Source of the DNA: JANYIP01 sp031394045
Lineage (GTDB): Bacteria > Actinomycetota > Actinomycetes > Prado026
Length of the DNA: 7,480 nucleotides
NCBI GenBank assembly: GCA_031394045.1
Contig: JANMWN010000154.1
Coordinates: 1 to 7,480 of the forward strand
Direction of reading: 5' to 3'
The position numbers and the translations under genes are program-made. The notes under the pieces are model-generated. The model was not told the DNA's origin. It made no database searches and saw only the letters and a program-made list of their open reading frames with translations. This document shows, one piece after another, positions 1 to 5,051 of this stretch. Every line of letters begins with the position of its first letter. The first letter of the stretch is position 1.

Positions 1-1
1 C

Positions 2-904
2 CACGACGATCAACACTCTGCCCCCTCACTACGCGCGTCCGATCCCGCCGCGGAAGAGGCCGCTCTCGTCGACGCCGAGCGCATCGCCGCCGAGGAAGAA
101 GCAGCCCGCGTCGAGGCCGAAGAGGAGGCCGCCCGCGTCGAAGCCGAAGAGACGGCCCGGCTTGCCGCGGAGGAAGCCGCTCGCGTCGAGACAGCGGAAG
201 CAGCAGTCCTGGAGGCAGAGCGGTACGCCGCCGAAGCGGCAGCACGAGAGGAGTCCGAGCGGCTCGAGGCAGAGCGGTACGCCGCCGAAGAGGCGGTCAC
301 CCAGGAGGCCGAGCGGCTCGAGGCCGAGCAGGCCGCCGCCGAGCAGGCAGCACTCATCGCCGCCGAAGAGGCAGCACGCCAAGCGGCCGAGGACGAAGAG
401 GCCCGGCTGGAGGCCGAGCGGGCCGCACTCGAGGCTGACCGGCTGGAGGCCGAGCGGGCCCTCGCCGAGCAGGCTGAGCGTGAGGTGGCCGAGCAGGCCG
501 AGGCTGAGGCTGCGTCTCGGCTGGCCGACGTCGGCACCGAGGTCCAGCTGGACCTGGGCGGCGACCAGTCCGCATCGTCGTTGCTCACCCAGCTCAACGC
601 CGAGGCGTCGACCGCGGTGGCGGCTGCGATCCGGCACGAGACCGAGGCTTCGTACGAGGCCGTGGCCGCTGAGGTCGAGCAGCCCGAGCCCGTGGCCGCG
701 AGCGCACCTGAGGACCTCGGCTACGGCGCCCAGACCGACACTGCAGCCCTGCTGCGCGAGCTCTCCGGGCTGTTCGCCAGCGGCAACGAGGACGCCAAGC
801 CGGCCAAGCCTCCGACGGCACCAGGTCCGAGCGGCCCGCCCCGGCCCCCAGCGGCTGGCGCCAAGGACGACAAGAAGAAGAAGCGGGGTTTGTTCGGCCG
901 CTAG
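2..904 (+). CDS. Glu/Ala-rich coiled-coil protein, C-terminal part (5' end outside window)
   Basis: The frame is open from the left edge and ends at TAG 902-904, giving the last 300 residues of a longer protein; no start codon is assigned because the frame runs off the window. Residues about 17-175 are almost entirely Glu, Ala, Arg, Gln and Leu in short recurring blocks (such as AARVEAEE and LEAERYAAEE), which predicts a long charged coiled coil or single alpha helix. Residues 176-265 are more mixed and include two segments that could be short amphipathic helices (SSLLTQLNAE about 192-201, ALLRELSGLF about 249-258). Then comes a Pro/Ala/Lys linker (266-288) and a basic tail ending KKKKRGLFGR. 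No transmembrane segment is visible in this part. I do not recognise the family. Third-position G/C bias supports this frame over the Arg/Pro-rich and Ser/Ala-rich open frames that overlap it. It lies upstream of dtd on the same strand, separated by a tandem repeat. Confidence 0.8.
   Translation, partial: HDDQHSAPSLRASDPAAEEAALVDAERIAAEEEAARVEAEEEAARVEAEETARLAAEEAARVETAEAAVLEAERYAAEAAAREESERLEAERYAAEEAVTQEAERLEAEQAAAEQAALIAAEEAARQAAEDEEARLEAERAALEADRLEAERALAEQAEREVAEQAEAEAASRLADVGTEVQLDLGGDQSASSLLTQLNAEASTAVAAAIRHETEASYEAVAAEVEQPEPVAASAPEDLGYGAQTDTAALLRELSGLFASGNEDAKPAKPPTAPGPSGPPRPPAAGAKDDKKKKRGLFGR
212..319 (+). repeat. 54-bp tandem duplication inside the coiled-coil gene (18-residue repeat)
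   Basis: Two adjacent 54-base units (212-265 and 266-319) agree at about 45 of 54 positions by eye. Both begin with the same 25 bases and end with the same 11. They encode residues 71-88 and 89-106, each starting EAERYAAE and ending ERL. A third, more diverged copy appears to follow from 320 (EAEQAAAEQ...). Eighteen residues is a 7+11 periodicity, compatible with a continuing coiled coil. This points to growth of the rod by in-frame duplication. Confidence 0.75.
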
Positions 905-996
905 GCCGAGAGTGGGTACAGCGGCCGCTAGGCCGAGAGTGGGCAGAGCGGCCGCTAGGCCGAGCGTGGGCAGAGCGGCCGCTAGGCCGAGCGTGG
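895..996 (+). repeat. 27-bp tandem repeat, about 3.8 copies, each with a hairpin and an in-frame TAG
   Basis: Units start at 895, 922, 949 and 976; the last is cut off near 996. Each opens with CGGCCGCTAGGCCG, which can fold into a 5-bp stem (CGGCC/GGCCG) with loop GCTA. Copies 2-4 are preceded by AG, so they also carry the palindrome AGCGGCCGCT. Copies differ at only a few bases (for example agtgggtac, agtgggcag, cgtgggcag). The first copy overlaps the last codons and TAG stop of the upstream coiled-coil gene. Because 27 is a multiple of 3, every later copy places another TAG in the same frame. No T-run follows the hairpins, so this is not a canonical intrinsic terminator, although stacked stems after a stop could still help end transcription. 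Confidence 0.9.
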
Positions 997-1008
997 CACC
1001 ATCGACAG
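997..1008 (+). promoter_or_regulatory. Possible -10 element for a leaderless dtd transcript
   Basis: CACCAT at 997-1002 lies 6 bases before the dtd ATG at 1009, and no Shine-Dalgarno-like sequence is present. A weak -10 (pattern nAnnnT) a few bases before an ATG is a common arrangement for leaderless genes in actinobacteria. No -35 element is evident; the region where it would fall lies in the tandem repeat. This is a suggestion only. Confidence 0.25.
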
Positions 1009-1434
1009 ATGCGAGCCGTCGTTCAGGTGGTCCGGAGTGCCAGCGTGAGCATCGACGCGGTGGTGGTCGCTCTCGTCGACCGCCCGGGTCTGTTGGTGCT
1101 GCTCGGCGTCACCCACACCGACACCGAGGCTGATGCCCGCCGGCTGGCCGCCAAGATCTGGGACCTGCGCATCCTCGACGACGAGAAGTCGGCGTCGGAC
1201 ACGGACGCGCCCGTGCTAGTGGTGAGCCAGTTCACCCTCTACGGCGAGACCAGCAAGGGTCGCCGACCGACGTGGGCCGCGGCGGCGCCAGGCCCGGTGG
1301 CCGAGCCACTCGTCGAGGCGTTCTGCGCCGAGCTGCGTACCAGGGGCGCTGATGTCGCGACCGGTGTGTTCGGGGCGAACATGCATGTCTCTCTCGTCAA
1401 CGACGGACCTCGGACGCTGGTCCTCGACAGCTGA
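1009..1434 (+). CDS. dtd: D-aminoacyl-tRNA deacylase (DTD)
   Basis: The 141-residue product matches the full length of the cytosolic DTD family (about 145 residues). DTD is a homodimer that hydrolyses the ester bond of D-aminoacyl-tRNAs, and of glycyl-tRNA-Ala, recycling mischarged tRNA. Visible hallmarks are the N-terminal MRAVVQVV..ASVSID strand, LLVLLGV (28-34), the SQFTLYG active-site motif (73-79), KGRRPTW (83-89), and the C-terminal NDGPRT (131-136), which corresponds to the NxGPxT motif carrying the Gly-cisPro dipeptide that excludes L-amino acids. The segment before SQFTL is short (DDEKSASDTDAP), as I recall for other actinobacterial DTDs. The usual Gln-Arg-Val near the N-terminus is Gln-Val-Val here, and the Val of GPVT is Arg; neither removes a known catalytic residue. 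ATG 1009 gives the expected N-terminus. The gene converges with the sugar-transferase gene across a 6-base gap. Confidence 0.96.
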   Translation: MRAVVQVVRSASVSIDAVVVALVDRPGLLVLLGVTHTDTEADARRLAAKIWDLRILDDEKSASDTDAPVLVVSQFTLYGETSKGRRPTWAAAAPGPVAEPLVEAFCAELRTRGADVATGVFGANMHVSLVNDGPRTLVLDS

Positions 1435-1440
1435 GCCCCG

Positions 1441-2982
1441 CTAGTGCCCGCGAAAGACCGCGAGCCCGGTACGCATCAAGATGACGACGTCCATGGCCAG
1501 CGTCCAGTTCTCGACGTAGTACAGGTCCAGCCGCACAGCGTCGTCCCAGCTCTGCTGCTCACGACCGCTGACCTGCCACAGCCCGGTCATGCCGGGCTTG
1601 ACGAGATGCCGGCGGTGCTCGTGGTCGACGAAGGCGGTCCCTTCGACGGCGAGCGGCCGCGGTCCGACGAGTGACATGTCGCCGCGCAGGACGTTGATCA
1701 GCTGCGGCAGCTCGTCGATGGACAGCCGCCGCAGCACGCCGCCGAGCCGGGTGACGCGAGGGTCGTTCCTGATCTTGAAGAGCAAGCCGTCACCCTCGTT
1801 GCGTGCGCGCAGCCCGGCCCAGCGATCCTCGGCGTCCTCGTACATCGTGCGGAACTTGTAGACCCGGAACTCCTTGCCGGCCAGGCCCACGCGGCTCTGC
1901 CGGAACAGTGCGGGCCCTGGCGAGGTCAGGCGGACGAGTCCGGCGACCACCAGCAGCGGGATGCCGAGCAGGATCAGCCCGAGCAGGGCACCCACCCGGT
2001 CGATGGTTCCCTTGACGAGGCGGGGTGCGCCGGAGAATCGCGGCTCGTCGACGTAGAGCAGCGGCAGCCCGGCCACCTGGCGCACCGTCACGCGGGGCCC
2101 GGCGACGTCGGTGACTGCGGGTGCGACCACGAGGTCGACGTCGGAGCCTTCCAGGCTCCAGGCGACCCGGCGCAGCCGCTCAGGGCTGATCGACTCCGAT
2201 GCCGTCACCGCCACCACGTCGGCGCCCACCCGGCGGGCCACCGCGGCAATGTCGGAGTAGTCGCCGAGCACCGGCACGCGGTCGCTCTTGCGCAGCTGGT
2301 CACCCACGTCGGGCAGGCACGCGCCGATCACCTTGAAGCCCGCGCTGGGCTCCTGGCGCAGCTGCGCGATGAAGTCGCAGACCGAGAGCCGGTCCCCCAT
2401 GACGAGGACCTGGTGGCAGAGCTTGCCGACGGCGCGCTGCCGTACCAGCCACTGCCGGGCCAGGAAGCGGCCGACCAGCAGGAGGAGCAGCCCCACGGGG
2501 AACGCGATGGCCACGAAGCCGCGGGCCACCTCGATCTTGAGCACGTACGACCCGATGGCCATCACCGCGAAGACAGTGAAGGTCGCCCGGGTGAGACGTC
2601 GGTACTCCTCGCCGCCGACGCCGAGGAACCGCGGCTCGTAGGCACCCTGGAGCACCATGCAGCTGACCCAGCCGATGCCGATGAGAGCCGAGATCACCAG
2701 CGAGCTGATGCCTTGGAAGATGTGCGGGTCGGCGAGGCCGAAGCGCGCGACGTGCGCAAGGGCGAGCCCGGCGAGGATCGCGAGCGAATCGAGCAGAAAG
2801 AGGGTGGCGACGAACGTCGACGCCCGCTCGGGCAGCCGGTCGGTGTCACGCTCGGACAGGTGGGCGCTGGATGCGGCGAGCTTGTCCGGCGCCACGCGTC
2901 GCTCGGTCCGGCTGGTCGCGCTGGCCTCGGCGGGCAGGTCGGAGCGGCTGCGCGTCGACCTCCGGACGTCCATCTGCGTCAC
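1441..2982 (-). CDS. Polyprenyl-phosphate glycosyl-1-phosphate transferase (exopolysaccharide initiating sugar transferase)
   Basis: This 513-residue membrane enzyme belongs to the WbaP/WcaJ/CpsE-type family. It transfers a sugar-1-phosphate from a nucleotide sugar to polyprenyl phosphate, the committed first step of surface-glycan assembly. After a polar, Arg-rich N-terminus there are about four membrane segments (roughly 56-79, 90-112, 132-149, 155-173), a central Rossmann-like domain (about 188-310), a hydrophobic re-entrant or membrane helix (about 328-352) and the catalytic bacterial sugar-transferase domain to the end. Catalytic-domain motifs are KFRTM (376-380), IDELPQL (422-428, with the Asp423-Glu424 pair expected to be catalytic), SLVGPRP (437-443), KPGMTGLWQ (462-470) and DLYYVENW (486-493). 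The length is normal for the family. The GTG start at 2982 is chosen because AGAGGGGAG lies 8 bases upstream; an in-frame ATG three codons later (2973-2971) is possible. The gene is divergent from the glycosyltransferase operon. Sugar specificity (Glc, Gal, GlcNAc or other) cannot be read from the sequence. Confidence 0.95.
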   Translation of the reverse strand: MTQMDVRRSTRSRSDLPAEASATSRTERRVAPDKLAASSAHLSERDTDRLPERASTFVATLFLLDSLAILAGLALAHVARFGLADPHIFQGISSLVISALIGIGWVSCMVLQGAYEPRFLGVGGEEYRRLTRATFTVFAVMAIGSYVLKIEVARGFVAIAFPVGLLLLLVGRFLARQWLVRQRAVGKLCHQVLVMGDRLSVCDFIAQLRQEPSAGFKVIGACLPDVGDQLRKSDRVPVLGDYSDIAAVARRVGADVVAVTASESISPERLRRVAWSLEGSDVDLVVAPAVTDVAGPRVTVRQVAGLPLLYVDEPRFSGAPRLVKGTIDRVGALLGLILLGIPLLVVAGLVRLTSPGPALFRQSRVGLAGKEFRVYKFRTMYEDAEDRWAGLRARNEGDGLLFKIRNDPRVTRLGGVLRRLSIDELPQLINVLRGDMSLVGPRPLAVEGTAFVDHEHRRHLVKPGMTGLWQVSGREQQSWDDAVRLDLYYVENWTLAMDVVILMRTGLAVFRGH

Positions 2983-2990
2983 CCTCGGTG

Positions 2991-2999
2991 CTCCCCTCT
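2991..2999 (-). promoter_or_regulatory. Ribosome binding site of the initiating sugar transferase
   Basis: On the minus strand this reads AGAGGGGAG, a strong purine-rich Shine-Dalgarno sequence 8 bases before GTG 2982-2980. It supports that GTG over the ATG three codons downstream. Confidence 0.6.
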
Positions 3000-3052
3000 C
3001 ATTCCCACCTCTCCATCGGCAGATTCCCGGCTGAGATGAACGGATTTCGCTT

Positions 3053-3066
3053 CACCCGAACGGGTG
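3053..3066. promoter_or_regulatory. 14-bp dyad in the divergent promoter region (candidate operator)
   Basis: CACCCGAACGGGTG is a perfect inverted repeat with 6-bp arms (CACCCG/CGGGTG) around AA. It sits near the middle of the 144-base space between the divergent sugar-transferase gene (start 2982) and the GT26 gene (start 3127), within the least GC-rich stretch of that gap. A regulator bound here could control both directions. A half-site-like GAACGG at 3038-3043 recurs at 3058-3063, 20 bases apart. I could not assign convincing -35/-10 boxes on either strand. No regulator gene is present in the window. Confidence 0.4.
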
Positions 3067-3111
3067 TGCAGTCGATAGCAAAGGCGTGACTCCTGTGTGC
3101 TCGCACGCGCC

Positions 3112-3126
3112 CGACCGGGACGGTCG
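3112..3126 (+). promoter_or_regulatory. Hairpin/dyad abutting the GT26 start codon, with the RBS-like GGGA at its centre
   Basis: CGACCGGGACGGTCG has 6-bp arms (CGACCG 3112-3117, CGGTCG 3121-3126) around GGA and ends directly before ATG 3127. The only Shine-Dalgarno-like bases for that ATG (GGGA 3117-3120) lie in the loop and the edge of the stem. In RNA this could limit access to the ribosome binding site; in DNA it could be a protein site. It is also possible that the symmetry is fortuitous in GC-rich DNA. Confidence 0.35.
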
Positions 3127-3897
3127 ATGAGCCTGTCGACCGCGCACCCGGTGGTGGCCTGCGCGGGCATCCCCATCTCGTCGCTGACGCCTCGCGACGC
3201 GGCGCACAAGTTGCTGTGGCTCGCCCGCGCTCCGCTCGCGGCGGGCGTGGACGTCCACCTCTGCAACGCGTACACCCTCGCCCTCGCCGACCGCGATCCG
3301 GCCTTCCACGAGATCCTGCGCAACGCGATGATGAACCTGCCGGACGGCACCCCGGTCGTGTGGGCCAACCGGCTGATGCACCCGGAGGCCGACGTACCCA
3401 AGCAGCGCGTACGCGGGCCGGGACTGTTCCTGGACGTGTTCGACCTGGGCCAGGACATCGGGCTGCGGCACTACCTGCTTGGGTCGACCCCCGAGGTGCT
3501 CGCGTCGTTGCGCATCAACCTGGAAAGCAGGTACCCGGCGGCCCGCATCGTGGGCCTCGAGAGTCCTCCCTTCCGGGACCTGACCGAGCAGGAGCGCGCC
3601 GAGCAGCGCGAGCGGATCGACGAGTCGGGCGCCGAGATCATCTGGGTGGGGCTGGGGACGCCGAAGCAGGACATCGAGTGCGCCCGGATGGCCGCCGAGT
3701 CGCGCAAGGTCTTCGTCGCTGTCGGAGCGGCCTTCGACTTCGCGGCCGGGATGAAGGCCGAGGCGGCGCCCTGGATGCAGAACAACGGCCTGGAGTGGGT
3801 GCACCGGCTCTCGCACGAGCCCGGTCGGCTGTGGAAGCGATACCTGTTCGGGAACCTGCGATTCGTCCGCGCGGCCATGAAAGGCCGCCCGTCGTGA
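3127..3897 (+). CDS. WecG/TagA/CpsF family glycosyltransferase (GT26)
   Basis: The 256-residue product fits the GT26 family (about 240-260). These enzymes add an N-acetylhexosamine, hexosaminuronic acid or glucose to a lipid-diphosphate-linked first sugar at the cytoplasmic membrane face, typically the second sugar of a teichoic-acid linkage unit, enterobacterial common antigen or exopolysaccharide. Motifs in order: NAYTLALA (47-54), LPDGTPVVW (71-79, whose Asp73 corresponds to the proposed catalytic Asp of TagA), RVRGPGLF (94-101), LLGSTPEVL (117-125), VGLGTPKQD (174-182), VGAAFDFAAG (199-208) and the C-terminal GLEWVHRL..EPGRLWKRYL segment (221-240), which in this family helps membrane association or active-site completion. 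ATG 3127 is preferred because it gives a compact N-terminus just before the first conserved strand; GTG 3097 would add ten basic, unconserved residues and has no clear ribosome binding site. It is the first gene of a four-gene run and overlaps the next gene by 4 bases. The acceptor is probably the product of the divergent initiating transferase. Confidence 0.93.
   Translation: MSLSTAHPVVACAGIPISSLTPRDAAHKLLWLARAPLAAGVDVHLCNAYTLALADRDPAFHEILRNAMMNLPDGTPVVWANRLMHPEADVPKQRVRGPGLFLDVFDLGQDIGLRHYLLGSTPEVLASLRINLESRYPAARIVGLESPPFRDLTEQERAEQRERIDESGAEIIWVGLGTPKQDIECARMAAESRKVFVAVGAAFDFAAGMKAEAAPWMQNNGLEWVHRLSHEPGRLWKRYLFGNLRFVRAAMKGRPS
3879..3884 (+). promoter_or_regulatory. Internal ribosome binding site for the first GT4 gene
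   Basis: GAAAGG lies 9 bases before GTG 3894, inside the 3' end of the GT26 gene. It supports GTG 3894 as the start and coupling through the GTGA overlap (3894-3897). Confidence 0.5.
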
Positions 3898-5051
3898 AGG
3901 TGCTCGTCGCGCACAACCGGTACCGGTCCGGGTTGCCGTCCGGCGAGAACTCGGTCGTCGACGACGACATCGCCCTGCTCCGCGCCTCGGGCGTGGACGT
4001 CGTCCCCCTGATCGAGGAGAGCGACTCGATCGCGGACCTCGGCCTGCGCGGGAAGCTCGGCGTCGCCGCTGGGCCCGTCTTCAACCCAGCCGGCGTCGGA
4101 CGGATGCGGGCGATGCTGGCGGCGCACCGGCCCGACGTCGTCCACGTGCACAACGTCTTCCCCTTGCTGTCCCCGTGGATCGTGCGCGAGGCGCACGAGG
4201 CGGGCGTCCCGGTCGTCCAGACCGTCCACAACTTCCGGCAGGACTGCGTCAGCGGGACGTACTTCAGGGACGGGCAGGTCTGCACCGACTGCACCGGGCA
4301 CCGGCTGGCGACGCCGGCCCTGAGGCACGGCTGCTACCGCGGGTCCCGCCTGCAGACGCTCCCGATGATCGTGGGTCGCTCGACGCACCGGTCGACCTGG
4401 CGTTCGGTGGACCGGTTCCTGGTGCTCACTGCGTTTCACGCCGCGTACCTCGAGTCGCTCGGCGTGCCCGCGGACCGGATCGTCGTACGCCCGACGTCGG
4501 CGCCCGACCCCGGTGTGGTCGGCGTACCCGGACGCGACGTGCTCTTCGTCGGACGGCTGGACGCGGAGAAGGGCGTCGAGCTGCTGCTCGACGCCTGGTC
4601 GCAGCGTGAGCCGGACAACCGCCGCCTCGTCGTCGTGGGCGACGGGCCGCTGTCCGGTCTCGTCAGCGAACGAGCCGCCGCCGACCCGAGCATCGAGTAC
4701 CGCGGCCTGCTCTGCCCCGCTGACGTCGCGACGGAGATGAAGGCCGCAGCAGCCGTCGCACTCCCGTCGGTCTGGCTCGAAGGGCTGCCGCGGGTGGCGA
4801 TCGAGGCCATGGCCCATGGTCGACCTGTGCTGGCCGTCGACCACGGCGGGCTGGCCACCGTCGTCGACTCCGACTCGGGCTGGCTGCTCCCCCCGGATGC
4901 CAGTGCCTGGGCCGCCGCCCTCGGCGACCTCACCGAGGTGGACGTACGTCGGCGGGGCGAAGGCGCGCGCAGGACATACCAGTCCCGGTTCAACCAGGCT
5001 GTGACCACCGGACAGCTGCTCGCGACGTACGAGGACGTGCTCGCGTCATGA
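3894..5051 (+). CDS. Glycosyltransferase family 4 (GT-B) with a four-cysteine insertion
   Basis: The 385-residue product is a GT4-type retaining glycosyltransferase expected to work on a lipid-linked sugar at the inner membrane face. The N-terminal acceptor domain (1 to about 170) contains HNRYRSGLPSGENSVV (7-22) and DVVHVHN (81-87). The C-terminal donor domain contains LFVGRLDAEKGVELLLDAW (217-235), VVVGDGPL (246-253) and EGLPRVAIE (296-304), the E-x7-E motif that binds the nucleotide sugar. A distinctive insertion, residues about 112-152, reads HNFRQDC..G..FRDGQVC..C.......HGCYRGS with Cys118, 130, 133 and 147; this occurs in a recognisable group of GT4 enzymes and looks like a structural metal site. 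The frame is open upstream to 3216, but that part is the shadow of the GT26 gene. GTG 3894 begins the protein exactly at the first beta strand, has GAAAGG 9 bases before it, and overlaps the GT26 stop by 4 bases. Donor and acceptor sugars are not predictable. Confidence 0.94.
   Translation: MKVLVAHNRYRSGLPSGENSVVDDDIALLRASGVDVVPLIEESDSIADLGLRGKLGVAAGPVFNPAGVGRMRAMLAAHRPDVVHVHNVFPLLSPWIVREAHEAGVPVVQTVHNFRQDCVSGTYFRDGQVCTDCTGHRLATPALRHGCYRGSRLQTLPMIVGRSTHRSTWRSVDRFLVLTAFHAAYLESLGVPADRIVVRPTSAPDPGVVGVPGRDVLFVGRLDAEKGVELLLDAWSQREPDNRRLVVVGDGPLSGLVSERAAADPSIEYRGLLCPADVATEMKAAAAVALPSVWLEGLPRVAIEAMAHGRPVLAVDHGGLATVVDSDSGWLLPPDASAWAAALGDLTEVDVRRRGEGARRTYQSRFNQAVTTGQLLATYEDVLAS

Noticed and set aside
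10..637. Ser/Ala-rich and Leu/Gly-rich minus-strand frames opposite the coiled-coil gene
   Set aside because: They are mirror translations of the repetitive GAG/GCC-rich coding sequence; the periodicity comes from the sense gene.
895..996. CRISPR array
   Set aside because: The units are directly adjacent with no unique spacers between them, so this is a simple tandem repeat.
162..1133. 323-codon plus-strand frame crossing the coiled-coil gene, the repeat and the dtd start
   Set aside because: Its product is Arg/Pro/Ser low-complexity, and it overlaps two better-supported genes in another frame.
2413..3039. 208-codon plus-strand frame opposite the sugar transferase N-terminus
   Set aside because: Antisense to a gene with strong membrane and catalytic motifs; the product is charged and low in complexity.
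3097..3126. GTG 3097 as the GT26 start
   Set aside because: It would add ten basic residues outside the conserved fold and has no clear ribosome binding site; ATG 3127 is preferred, though the choice is not certain.
3216..3893. Upstream open frame that would extend the first GT4 protein to 611 residues
   Set aside because: It lies wholly inside the GT26 gene, encodes Arg/Pro/Gly-rich sequence with no family match, and the GT4 fold begins precisely at GTG 3894.
3471..4844. 457-codon open frame on the minus strand
   Set aside because: Antisense shadow of the GT26 and first GT4 genes, with no plausible domain.
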